A stretch of DNA of 9,149 bases from Thermoplasmata archaeon (GCA_021826795.1 JAKAYM010000071.1:1-9149), one strand, 5' to 3'; shown: positions 1 through 7,180, counted from the first letter of the stretch. Numbers and translations are program-made. The notes: generated by a model not told the origin, from the letters alone.

Positions 1-1
1 G

Positions 2-85
2 ATTCTGATCGCAATAGTATTACTGGATGTCTTTATAGAAGTAAAGGGTCTGGCGAAATTAATAAGGGAAAAACGGGAACAATGA
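2..85 (+). CDS. C-terminal end of a probable membrane protein (partial)
   Basis: An open frame enters from the left edge and ends at TGA 83-85, giving 27 residues. The tail begins with a hydrophobic stretch (ILIAIVLLDVF) and ends in a basic and acidic segment (KLIREKREQ). That is how a last transmembrane helix followed by a short cytoplasmic tail usually looks. The other two forward frames either stop at once or read as low-complexity polar sequence, so this frame is preferred. No family can be named from so short a piece. The following 219 bases are AT-rich and non-coding, so the next gene is probably a separate transcript. Confidence 0.5.
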   Translation: MLIAIVLLDVFIEVKGLAKLIREKREQ

Positions 86-172
86 ATTCCTGAATACTTA
101 ACAATTTATTCTTATTTATTTTACAATTCATTATCCAACCGTAATTTTACATTGATATGGGCTCATTAAAAA

Positions 173-233
173 TTTATATAATAAAATTTTCACGGTAAGT
201 CACCTACCATTCCCGATCGCATATACGATCGCA
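173..233 (+). promoter_or_regulatory. TATA-like box followed by a direct repeat CGATCGCA, upstream of the glycosyltransferase
   Basis: A TATA-like octamer (TTTATATA, 173-180) lies 125 bases before the glycosyltransferase start. About 30 bases after it the octamer CGATCGCA occurs twice, at 214-221 and 226-233, 12 bases apart. Its core CGATCG is itself a palindrome, so the block is also nearly a two-fold inverted repeat. GC-rich direct repeats in such AT-rich spacer stand out and could bind a regulator. The box could also drive a short leader or small RNA. No known operator is recognised, so function is inference. Confidence 0.3.
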
Positions 234-270
234 AATCATCTCTCAGAGCATTTTGCTATTTTATTCAATA

Positions 271-284
271 ATAATATTTATTTA
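271..284 (+). promoter_or_regulatory. Probable TATA box of the glycosyltransferase gene
   Basis: An A/T-only stretch containing AATATTTATT is centred about 28 bases before the GTG start at 305. At this distance archaeal transcription would begin at or next to the start codon, so the mRNA would be leaderless. No Shine-Dalgarno sequence precedes the GTG, which agrees with this. Confidence 0.45.
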
Positions 285-304
285 GTGGTAAAACATTATT
301 ATAA

Positions 305-1537
305 GTGAAATTTATCATCATATATCTTGCCCTTCTTGCTGTAACCATAATATCATTCACATATTACATTTTAAATACATATTATTCAACATTTTATATT
401 AAGGGTGAAAGGGTAGAAGGTGTAGATACCTCCCGTGCAACTATTATAATTCCTGTTTACAGGGAAGACATTGAAGTGTTCAGACAGGTTATAGTATCAA
501 TCAAATTGCAGGGGGCACCATTTATTGTTGTTGGTGATTCCAGCCTTGAGCCATATAAAACAATAACTGAGAAGAATGGCGGTAGGTTTATATATCTCAG
601 GGAACGGGGAGGGAAAAAGAATGCTCTGGTTCAGGGATTAAAGGAAGTAAACACTAAATACATAATGTTCGTTGACAGCGATACCATAATTCCAGCAGAC
701 ACCGTGAAAAGCATGCTATCATATTTCGCAGAGGGCATCGCAGGCGTTGGTGTAAATATCCATATTAAAAATAATGGTACCCCTGTGTCATACGCCTCGG
801 AATTCATAGAAAGATTGACAGAAATGGTCTCTAAATCCATGTCAAGGCATGGCAATGTCTATGTACTGGATGGAAGATGTGCAGCATATAAAACTGAAAT
901 AATAAAGCCGTTTATGCTCTCAGATGATTTCCTGAACAAAAAATTACTGGGTAAGAAAGTCATGCTTGGAGATGACATGCTTCTTACCAGTTATCTCATT
1001 AAAAAAAAATATAGAATGATAAAGGACTATGATATTACGGTGGAAACCGAGCCACAGCAGGATGTTAAAAAATTTCTCAATCAGCAGATAAGATGGTCCA
1101 GGCGTGGGTGGTATTTCTTCTTCAAGAATATGGGTGATGGAACAGCCAAAAACGGTGGAAAATTATACACATTTGAGATGATGTATATATATCTCATACC
1201 CATAATAGGATTCATACTGTTTTTGTTCAGGGCAATGTTTTTCCTACATATTCTCGGCCATCTTGATTATCTGAGCATTACCAGTGTCTCCCATTTTATA
1301 ATGTACAGGTTTTTCGATTATCATCCCAGATATTTCATCGGATTTTTGATTAACGGAATCATGTATGGTCTAGGTGCGATCGGCGATGTAATATTTGTCG
1401 GGGCAATCGCACTTAACATACCTAAGGAAAGGCTCAGGACACTTGTCTACGGTGCACTGGGATTAGGCATTCTCTTCTTTGTTAATTTATACGGACTCGC
1501 AACATTCTGGAAGCAATCAGGCTGGCTGACCAGGTAA
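305..1537 (+). CDS. Membrane-bound family 2 glycosyltransferase, hyaluronan/cellulose-synthase-like
   Basis: This 410-residue protein very likely transfers sugars processively from a nucleotide-sugar to a growing polysaccharide or glycan at the cytoplasmic membrane. An N-terminal membrane helix (about 2-24) is followed by a GT-A fold domain starting at TIIIPVYRE (46-54). The nucleotide-binding KKNAL is at 104-108, the metal-binding DSD at 124-126, and the acceptor/base motif GDD at 222-224. QQIRW (260-264) is the QxxRW signature of processive synthases. Three or four C-terminal membrane helices follow (about 293-318, 343-370, 380-400). This layout matches hyaluronan synthase-like and chitin/cellulose synthase-like enzymes. 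The sugar and product cannot be told; exopolysaccharide or surface glycan is plausible. The start is GTG, supported by the membrane helix beginning at once and a TATA box about 28 bases upstream. It converges on the oxidase gene, with only 17 bases between stops. Confidence 0.88.
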   Translation: MKFIIIYLALLAVTIISFTYYILNTYYSTFYIKGERVEGVDTSRATIIIPVYREDIEVFRQVIVSIKLQGAPFIVVGDSSLEPYKTITEKNGGRFIYLRERGGKKNALVQGLKEVNTKYIMFVDSDTIIPADTVKSMLSYFAEGIAGVGVNIHIKNNGTPVSYASEFIERLTEMVSKSMSRHGNVYVLDGRCAAYKTEIIKPFMLSDDFLNKKLLGKKVMLGDDMLLTSYLIKKKYRMIKDYDITVETEPQQDVKKFLNQQIRWSRRGWYFFFKNMGDGTAKNGGKLYTFEMMYIYLIPIIGFILFLFRAMFFLHILGHLDYLSITSVSHFIMYRFFDYHPRYFIGFLINGIMYGLGAIGDVIFVGAIALNIPKERLRTLVYGALGLGILFFVNLYGLATFWKQSGWLTR

Positions 1538-1554
1538 ATTTTAAATTTTTATTA
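1538..1554. terminator. A/T-rich spacer between converging genes, probable bidirectional terminator
   Basis: The 17 bases between the two converging stop codons are almost all A and T, with T runs of four and five on the + strand and A/T runs on the other. Archaeal RNA polymerase terminates at short T-rich tracts without needing a hairpin, so this spacer may serve both genes. Transcripts could also overlap by reading through; the sequence cannot decide. Confidence 0.4.
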
Positions 1555-2712
1555 TCACTTTTTAAAAATTATACGCCTGCTAAGTGATGTTATGGATTCA
1601 TACCCGGCAAGTGCCATCTGCAGATCAAACTCAGCCTTTAATTCACCTATATATCTTTCCACGCCCCTCTGTCCTGCAACGGCCATAGCATAACAGTAAG
1701 GTCTTCCAATAAGCACACCATCTGCGCCCAGTGCAAGAGCCTTCATGGCATCAGATCCGTGTCTTATTCCACTGTCAAAAAGAACAGTGCAGCTTATATT
1801 TCTATTATCAGTAATTTCATCAAGTGCCTCAATTGTGGAAATGGCACCGTCCACCTGCCTACCACCGTGGTTGGATATTACCACTCCGTCAGCCCCGTAT
1901 TTTATAGCTGCGTTGACATCATCATATGATGATATGCCCTTAATTATCACCGGAAGCTCTGTCCAGCCCCTGATTTTCCTGAAATCGCTCCATGAAAATG
2001 CTGGATTAACATAAACCATTAAAAATTCTTCTATTGCTGAATTCATATCCTCCTCAGGAGGTTTATCCAGGCGTTTTCTGAACTCAGGATCAGAAATGTA
2101 ATTGGCTATCCCCTCACCCTGTAAAAATGGAAGATATGCATTTTTAAGGTCCTGTTCCCTCCATCCCAGCATGGTGGTATCCACTGTCACAACTATGGCA
2201 TGGTAACCGGATCTTTCGGCTCTTTTTACCATGCTCTTCATTACATTCTCGTCTTTGCCGGGATAAAGCTGGAACCATTTTTCACTTTCCGGGTATTTCT
2301 TTGCTATATCCTCCATGTTAACAGAGGATACCGTGCTTAGAATATACGGAACGTTCATGGCAGAAGCTGCCCCTGCACTGGCATATTCTGCATCCTTATG
2401 TATTATGGACTGTACTCCGATGGGAGCAAGGATAAACGGAGAATCATATTTCCTGCCGAAAAGAGAAATTTCCTGGTTCCGGTCATCCACATTGCGTAAA
2501 TATCTGGGTCTTATCCTGTAACTGGAGAATGCTCTGATGTTCTCCATCATTGTATCCTCACTTCCTGCTGCACCTTCCACGTATCCCCACGGGCCATCTT
2601 TTAGTACCTTTCTTGCCGCATTTCTCCATTCCTCAATGGATACTGGAAGGTCAGAATTTTCGTCCATTCCAGTGTAAACCTTCAATTGAAAATCGAGTCC
2701 GAACTGTGTCAT
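1555..2712 (-). CDS. FMN-dependent alpha-hydroxyacid oxidase, lactate 2-monooxygenase-like
   Basis: A 385-residue TIM-barrel flavoprotein of the L-lactate/glycolate oxidase family, probably cytosolic, oxidising an alpha-hydroxyacid at FMN. The signature SNHGGRQ (280-286) holds the catalytic His282 and substrate-binding Arg285. Other expected residues are present: Tyr44 in WGYVEGAAG, Gly99 in APIGV, Tyr150 in QLYPG, Asp178 in TVDTT and Lys258 in IIKG. FMN-phosphate loops appear as DSGIRHG and IGRP near the end. The WGYV motif, the GWREQDL loop followed by YLPFLQG, and the length are typical of lactate 2-monooxygenase, which turns lactate into acetate, CO2 and water. Another hydroxyacid, or an oxidase or dehydrogenase activity, is possible. 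The ATG at 2712 is chosen because a TATA box lies 31-38 bases upstream. A longer frame would begin at TTG 2766, before that box, and would add 18 residues unlike the family. Confidence 0.88.
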   Translation of the reverse strand: MTQFGLDFQLKVYTGMDENSDLPVSIEEWRNAARKVLKDGPWGYVEGAAGSEDTMMENIRAFSSYRIRPRYLRNVDDRNQEISLFGRKYDSPFILAPIGVQSIIHKDAEYASAGAASAMNVPYILSTVSSVNMEDIAKKYPESEKWFQLYPGKDENVMKSMVKRAERSGYHAIVVTVDTTMLGWREQDLKNAYLPFLQGEGIANYISDPEFRKRLDKPPEEDMNSAIEEFLMVYVNPAFSWSDFRKIRGWTELPVIIKGISSYDDVNAAIKYGADGVVISNHGGRQVDGAISTIEALDEITDNRNISCTVLFDSGIRHGSDAMKALALGADGVLIGRPYCYAMAVAGQRGVERYIGELKAEFDLQMALAGYESITSLSRRIIFKK

Positions 2713-2742
2713 CAATATCCCACAATTATGATACAGTAACGG

Positions 2743-2750
2743 TATATAAG
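2743..2750 (-). promoter_or_regulatory. TATA box of the lactate monooxygenase-like gene
   Basis: Read on the minus strand this is CTTATATA, a near-consensus archaeal TATA box in the 59 bases between the radical SAM stop and the ATG at 2712. It predicts transcription starting near 2720, leaving a leader of only a few bases. It indicates the gene has its own promoter rather than depending on the nre/radical SAM transcript, and it sets the start codon at 2712. Confidence 0.55.
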
Positions 2751-2771
2751 TATTGGTCAGATACAATTTAT

Positions 2772-3605
2772 CTAAAATAGGGTTCCATATTTTCTGGAAA
2801 TTTCATATTTCCATTCATCCCTTTCCAGTGTACATGAAACTCCATGATTCCTGCATATCTTTATGATACCGGAATTGAGCCGTTCCCACCAGTCAGGGTC
2901 TGTTCTTCTGTATCCGGTGCCCTGCATATACTGAAATGTTCCCCTGAAATCCTGGAACGAATCATATATAAGTCTTATACCATTGGATCCACAGAATTCA
3001 ATTAACCTTTCTATATCATCGAGATCATCATTGACATTCTGTATCAATGGACCCAGATAGAGCCATGTGTTTATGCCATTGAATGCAAGTCTTTTCAGTG
3101 CGTTAAGGCGTTTTTCAGGTACAGGGGCATGTGGTTCAATCATTTTTGATATGGAAGATTTTATGGAGGTTACTGTAATCCCAACATCTAAATTTTTTCT
3201 ATATTTTTGCAGTACCATTATGTCCTTTAAAACCAGGGGTGATTTGGTCTGTACAGTAACATAAAAACCATTTGTGCAGAGAATATCAATTGCATCCGGC
3301 ATTATTCTGTATTTCATTTCAATATACTGGTAAGGGTCTGTAATGGTTGAAACGCCGACAATGCCCTTTTTATATGTCCTGGCTTCCCTTTCAAGCAGAT
3401 TAATGATATTGGTCCTTACCATAATGGTGCTTCCCCAGTTTTGCGAAGCTTCAGCAGGTGACATATCAATGGCATAGCAGTATTTACATCCGTGGAAACA
3501 TCCGAGATATGGATTGAATGCATAATCTAGCTCCTTCATTCCTGATTTTCCCAGTGCGTGTTTTGCTTCAATCTCCATAACTTTTATGCCTTTATTCATA
3601 TTCAT
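2772..3605 (-). CDS. Radical SAM protein, spore-photoproduct-lyase-like (SPL) family
   Basis: A 277-residue radical SAM enzyme; the family cleaves S-adenosylmethionine at a [4Fe-4S] cluster to start radical chemistry. The cluster ligands are C36-x3-C40-x2-C43 in the segment NPYLGCFHGCKYCYA, very near the N-terminus as in this family. GVSTITDPYQYIE (about 84-96) and the TKSPLVLKDI stretch (about 120-129) match the COG1533/SPL-like group, which also has mycobacterial members of unknown role. True spore photoproduct lyase repairs UV thymine dimers, but most relatives have no proven substrate, so I give no reaction. The ATG at 3605 shares its A with the nre TGA (TGATG), implying translational coupling. 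A longer frame to ATG 3662 would overlap nre by 58 bases. ATG codons at 3599 and 3578 are other possible starts. The stop at 2772 is followed by a separate promoter for the next gene. Confidence 0.82.
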   Translation of the reverse strand: MNMNKGIKVMEIEAKHALGKSGMKELDYAFNPYLGCFHGCKYCYAIDMSPAEASQNWGSTIMVRTNIINLLEREARTYKKGIVGVSTITDPYQYIEMKYRIMPDAIDILCTNGFYVTVQTKSPLVLKDIMVLQKYRKNLDVGITVTSIKSSISKMIEPHAPVPEKRLNALKRLAFNGINTWLYLGPLIQNVNDDLDDIERLIEFCGSNGIRLIYDSFQDFRGTFQYMQGTGYRRTDPDWWERLNSGIIKICRNHGVSCTLERDEWKYEISRKYGTLF

Positions 3606-4834
3606 CAGTAATAATCCAGATTCGATACAAGATATTTCATATTGTTTGACTTTGCTTTCCATGCCTTTATATCGACTGCTGTAAATTTTGAAACATATTT
3701 TATTGCATCATTTATTGTGTCAAATTTTTCAGGGATTACCTTGAACAATTCCCTGACATTTTCCCTCACATACCAGACACCCACAGGGAGGTTGAATCCG
3801 GGATATATTTCTCTCCAGAGCATTGCTGAACCTGTTTTCTTCATCTGTTTGAACTTTTCGGCAACTGCAAGCCTGGAAGAATAATAACATCCGCCTATTT
3901 CCGGATATGTCTTCCTGCCATGATAACCCTCATAATCAAGCTCGATTTCAACCGAATCGCCGAAGCTATTCCAGGCACTTCCGGGGAACCATGATTCTCC
4001 CCATTCGAACATCCACTGCCCCGGTGCCAGTATTGCAATAAAGAGGTTTCCCTCCGTTTTTCTTACATACACCTCGTAACTGTTAATTTCCCTATAATCC
4101 TTGATTTCCTCTACCAGGCTATCTGATATTGACTTATCAGTTGCTGTTATTGACCATCTGGTGGGAACAATCCTTCTCTTTTTGCCGGTACCCAGCGATC
4201 CTGCACTTAGCGCTTTGGATATTCCATTTATTCCCATTCCCTTACGGTATAGATCTATCACACCATCCGAGGCCTTCAAATCTCTGTCATAATATATTTT
4301 CTCAATTCTATTGTCTATATGGTAATTTCCGTATTTTATGCTTTTCAGTGGAGACGATGGGCCCATTGGTGTTATGTTCTCATCAAGGACAACATTGTCC
4401 CTGAAAGATTTTTCCACGGTCATTTCAACATCTACGGGTGTCGAGGATAATGAGCTTACCTGTATTTCCTGCAAACGGTAATCGGGGTTTGCAGCATCGT
4501 CTACTGAAATTTTGATGCCTCCTCGGAGTAATGAGAGCCTGCTGGATATGAAATCATTGAGGTCCAGTGAAAGCCATTTTGATTCATCTTCCAGATATCC
4601 TGTATTACCTGAAAATGGTGGTGTGGACGGATATATATTGATTTTCGGATAACCATACCTCCCCACAAAGAGTGATGGGGGCGATGATCCTGCTATGGAA
4701 TTTCCGGTGAAATTGTAAACCTTCTTGACCTTATCTACTATGGAAACCGGACAGTAAGAAAGCCCGCATAACATCTTGGCACCGCGGCATTTTATGCATA
4801 AAGAAGGCGGAACTCTAACCATTTTCCCGGGCAT
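3605..4834 (-). CDS. nre: Nre family archaeal DNA repair protein
   Basis: A 409-residue member of the archaea-specific Nre family (Nre_N and Nre_C domains). The Haloferax homologue NreA is linked to tolerance of DNA crosslinks caused by mitomycin C and binds the sliding clamp PCNA. The N-terminus carries a probable zinc site, C13-x2-C16 with C23 and C28 (LCGLSYC). The N-terminal domain has family-like stretches such as FVGRYGYPKI and PSSPLKSIKYGNYHID. The C-terminal half contains the conserved LAPGQWMFEWGESWF, VEIELDYEGY and GGCYYSSRLAVAE. The last seven residues, VSNLDYY, resemble a PCNA-interacting peptide at the hydrophobic and first aromatic positions, but the usual glutamine is missing. 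The length is normal for the family. The ATG at 4834 sits about 25 bases after a TATA-like element, so the mRNA is probably leaderless. The gene is coupled to the radical SAM gene downstream. Confidence 0.88.
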   Translation of the reverse strand: MPGKMVRVPPSLCIKCRGAKMLCGLSYCPVSIVDKVKKVYNFTGNSIAGSSPPSLFVGRYGYPKINIYPSTPPFSGNTGYLEDESKWLSLDLNDFISSRLSLLRGGIKISVDDAANPDYRLQEIQVSSLSSTPVDVEMTVEKSFRDNVVLDENITPMGPSSPLKSIKYGNYHIDNRIEKIYYDRDLKASDGVIDLYRKGMGINGISKALSAGSLGTGKKRRIVPTRWSITATDKSISDSLVEEIKDYREINSYEVYVRKTEGNLFIAILAPGQWMFEWGESWFPGSAWNSFGDSVEIELDYEGYHGRKTYPEIGGCYYSSRLAVAEKFKQMKKTGSAMLWREIYPGFNLPVGVWYVRENVRELFKVIPEKFDTINDAIKYVSKFTAVDIKAWKAKSNNMKYLVSNLDYY

Positions 4835-4854
4835 ATATATCCAGTCAATACTAC

Positions 4855-4864
4855 TATATTAATT
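4855..4864 (-). promoter_or_regulatory. Probable TATA box of nre
   Basis: On the minus strand the sequence is AATTAATATA, centred about 25 bases before the nre ATG. That spacing puts the transcription start at the start codon, as for the other lead genes here. Confidence 0.45.
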
Positions 4865-4991
4865 ATTTCAAAATCGATTACAGTACCTTTCTCATTTCAC
4901 TTCATTTTATATTTATATTCCTTTATTATATTTGTATAATATGCAGGAAATATTTATTACGCCATATAAGGATACATAATAACGGAAGTTC

Positions 4992-4999
4992 TTTATAGT
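4992..4999 (+). promoter_or_regulatory. Probable TATA box of the YVTN surface protein gene
   Basis: TTTATAGT is centred about 29 bases before the ATG at 5025. The 190 bases between nre and this gene are very AT-rich and hold both divergent promoters. Several other A/T runs (for example around 4905-4940) could also act as boxes, so the choice rests on spacing. Confidence 0.4.
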
Positions 5000-5024
5000 A
5001 AAATAATATTTTAATTAATTAAAA

Positions 5025-6935
5025 ATGATAAAATCCAGGAAATTCAAACTTTTCACCGTGATTATTATAATCCTGATACTGATATTCTCAATTATATTTG
5101 TTGATGAAATTCAAAACCATAACTCCAATATGAAAAAGTATAGTGAATGTACACTGGACCTACTTAATAACTCTCTCATACATGGAAATTATGAAAATAC
5201 GGGAAACGGTATTGCACCCATTGCAATTACATATAATTCTTATAATAACCTTATTTATGTTGCAAACCATTTTACAAATAATATATTTGTAATTAATCCT
5301 GAGAGTGGTGAAATATTTGCCAAAATTAACGCAGGAGTGAAACCGCAATCACTGTTATATGATAATTGCAATCATAATATATATGCAATAAATCAGGGTT
5401 CAAACAACATAAGTGTTATAAACTCCAGTTCCTCCAAAACTGTAACTAATATAAACGTTGGTTTGTCCCCATCTGCATCCCTGTTTAACAATTATACAAA
5501 TAGTATTTATGTAGCGAATTCTGGAGAAAACAGCATTTCAATTATTAATCCTGTCACAGAGAAGGTCACTAAAAATATCAATATATATTCACCATCTGCA
5601 ATGGCTGTCTCAGCTGATAACCATGATTTATACATTTCAAATTATGGGGGTAACAGTATTACAGTATTAAACACAATAACGTATAGAATTATAAAAACCG
5701 TCACTGTTGGTCGTGGGCCCAGTGACCTGGTATTTGACAAATTAAACAATCTTCTTTATTCTATTAATGAGAAATCTGAAAATGTTTCAGTAATTAATAC
5801 GGTAAGTAATATGGTTATATCTAATATAAAAGTTGGTGGCAATCCTTTTAATGGAATCTGTAATCCATTAAATTCATATATATATGTTACAAATTATGAT
5901 ACAAATAATGTATCTGTTATTAATTCCTCATCAAACAACGTGGTTAAAAATATTAATGTTGGTCTCAATCCATTCTCGGAATGTTTCGTTCCCAGTGATA
6001 AGGCTATTTTCGTTGTAAATGAATATTCCGGAAATATTTCAGTAATAAATTCTACCAATAACCACGTAACCGGCAATATAAAAATAGGGACAGGACCGCA
6101 GGGTATATTATATAATCAATTCAATAAATATATTTATGTTACAGATGCTATGTCAAATTTTGTTTATGTCATAAATTCACGCACAAACAGAGTTATCAAT
6201 ATAATAAATGTAGGAACAGGTCCTTCTGCAATTTCATATGATAAAACAAATAAACTACTGTACGTTGCTAATTATGATTCAAATAATGTATCAGTTATTA
6301 ATTCCAGCACAGATAGGGTGATAAAAGCGATAGATACAGGGGCAGGTCCGGCAGGCGTCACATACAACCCATTTAATAATTATGTGTATGTGATAAATGA
6401 AAAATCCGATAATATTACAGTAATTAATGCAGGAACTAATTCTGCCATAGGAAATATAAATATAGGGAAGAGCCCATTTCAGGCAGCATATGATCCGGAT
6501 AACCATAATTTATACGTCGTTAATTTTGCCTCCAATAATATTTCCGTTATAAGCTCAGCTGAAAATGTTGTTCTGTATTCCATAAAATCCGAATCCGGGC
6601 CACAGGGTATATCATACGATAAATTCAATGGAGATTTATACGTAATTAATTATAATTCAAACGATTTAACCATTATAAATCCTCAAAATAAAAACATAAT
6701 AGGTATTGTTAATGTTGGGCTATCTCCAGAGGGAATAACCTTTGATGCTTCAAACCATTATATTTATGTAGCAAATGAAAAGTCCAACAATGTATATGTT
6801 ATAGACACGGAAACTAATAGATTGGTTGCCAGAATTGATACGGGTTACGGGCCATTCAGAATTTTATACAATCCATTTAATAAATATATATATGTTACAG
6901 ATCAAATTTCTGGAAGTCTCTCAATAATAAGATAA
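5025..6935 (+). CDS. Membrane-anchored YVTN-repeat surface protein with 14 beta-propeller blades
   Basis: A 636-residue exported protein. Basic residues (MIKSRKFK) precede one hydrophobic helix (about 9-26), which acts as an uncleaved anchor or signal, followed by a polar linker to about residue 60. From there to the end run 14 tandem YVTN-type repeats of 41-42 residues, with consensus xGPxxIxYDxxNxxIYVxNxxSNNVSVINxxTNxVIxNINVG. Fourteen blades fit two seven-bladed beta-propellers. The last blade lacks its closing strand, which the segment before blade 1 could supply. About 13 N-x-S/T sequons, most of them at the N-[IV]-S/T site of a blade or just after it, suggest a heavily glycosylated outer face. 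Such proteins are common on archaeal surfaces and are thought to bind partners or form the cell coat; no enzymatic residues are apparent and the ligand is unknown. The reading is rich in Asn, Ile, Val and Ser. Confidence 0.85.
   Translation: MIKSRKFKLFTVIIIILILIFSIIFVDEIQNHNSNMKKYSECTLDLLNNSLIHGNYENTGNGIAPIAITYNSYNNLIYVANHFTNNIFVINPESGEIFAKINAGVKPQSLLYDNCNHNIYAINQGSNNISVINSSSSKTVTNINVGLSPSASLFNNYTNSIYVANSGENSISIINPVTEKVTKNINIYSPSAMAVSADNHDLYISNYGGNSITVLNTITYRIIKTVTVGRGPSDLVFDKLNNLLYSINEKSENVSVINTVSNMVISNIKVGGNPFNGICNPLNSYIYVTNYDTNNVSVINSSSNNVVKNINVGLNPFSECFVPSDKAIFVVNEYSGNISVINSTNNHVTGNIKIGTGPQGILYNQFNKYIYVTDAMSNFVYVINSRTNRVINIINVGTGPSAISYDKTNKLLYVANYDSNNVSVINSSTDRVIKAIDTGAGPAGVTYNPFNNYVYVINEKSDNITVINAGTNSAIGNINIGKSPFQAAYDPDNHNLYVVNFASNNISVISSAENVVLYSIKSESGPQGISYDKFNGDLYVINYNSNDLTIINPQNKNIIGIVNVGLSPEGITFDASNHYIYVANEKSNNVYVIDTETNRLVARIDTGYGPFRILYNPFNKYIYVTDQISGSLSIIR
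5205..6932 (+). repeat. Fourteen tandem 126-base (42-residue) YVTN blade repeats
   Basis: The protein repeat is mirrored in DNA as a period of 126 bases (one unit is 123). Most units have diverged, but some pairs are nearly identical. Positions 5892-5927 and 6270-6305 differ at 2 of 36 bases and lie exactly 378 (3 x 126) bases apart. Positions 6123-6146 and 6879-6902 differ at 1 of 24 bases and lie 756 (6 x 126) apart. The final unit is truncated to about 29 codons. Confidence 0.85.
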
Positions 6936-7012
6936 AACAATACTTATAATGCATATTTTAATTAAAGATAAATACAGATATAAAATTATAACATTATATT
7001 ACACATAAAGGA

Positions 7013-7019
7013 TTTTTTT
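7013..7019 (+). terminator. T-run, possible terminator of the YVTN protein gene
   Basis: Seven consecutive T residues occur 78 bases after the stop codon, in a sequence otherwise free of long T runs on this strand. Archaeal intrinsic termination needs only such a tract. It is also the last such tract before the patch of more GC-balanced relic sequence. Confidence 0.35.
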
Positions 7020-7030
7020 CAGTAAAATTC

Positions 7031-7095
7031 CAGGTCAATATGCCCGAAAGAAAGCTACTGATACTGTAGTAGGGTGTTTAATGGAGTTGACCCTG
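7031..7095 (+). repeat. Nested inverted repeats, potential stem-loop
   Basis: CAGGTCAA (7031-7038) pairs with TTGACCCTG (7087-7095) except for one bulged C. Inside it CTACT (7055-7059) pairs with AGTAG (7068-7072) around an eight-base loop. Together they could form a stem with an internal hairpin in RNA or single-stranded DNA. Confidence 0.4.
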
Positions 7096-7158
7096 TGGAA
7101 GTGAATATCAATATCTCAGAACGTTAAATAAGAGTACATATGCCAAGGAAGGCACAGT

Positions 7159-7180
7159 CAATGAGTCAGAATCCTCATTG
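7159..7180 (+). repeat. Perfect 7-base inverted repeat, potential hairpin
   Basis: CAATGAG (7159-7165) and CTCATTG (7174-7180) are perfect inverted copies separated by eight bases. A shorter pair, TGCC (7141-7144) and GGCA (7151-7154), lies just upstream. Hairpins of this size occur near the ends of IS200/IS605-type elements, where they are recognised as folded single strands. Confidence 0.4.

Noticed and set aside
2713..2766. An 18-residue N-terminal extension of the monooxygenase starting at TTG 2766
   Set aside because: It would begin upstream of the TATA box at 2743-2750, uses a rare start codon, and adds residues unlike the family; ATG 2712 gives the usual length and residue numbering.
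3606..3662. Longer radical SAM start at ATG 3662
   Set aside because: It would overlap nre by 58 bases, and the added residues precede a segment where family members normally begin; ATG 3605 overlaps the nre stop as TGATG.
4941..4979. Twelve-codon ORF (MQEIFITPYKDT) in the nre/YVTN spacer after a TATA-like run
   Set aside because: Too short, no ribosome binding site, and such ORFs are expected by chance in AT-rich spacer.
4835..5024. An RNA gene or riboswitch in the divergent nre/YVTN spacer
   Set aside because: The 190 bases are nearly all A/T with no convincing stems; two divergent promoters explain them.
5205..6932. The tandem DNA repeats as a CRISPR-like or satellite array
   Set aside because: The units are continuous 42-codon protein blades with no unique spacers, fully explained by the YVTN propeller fold.
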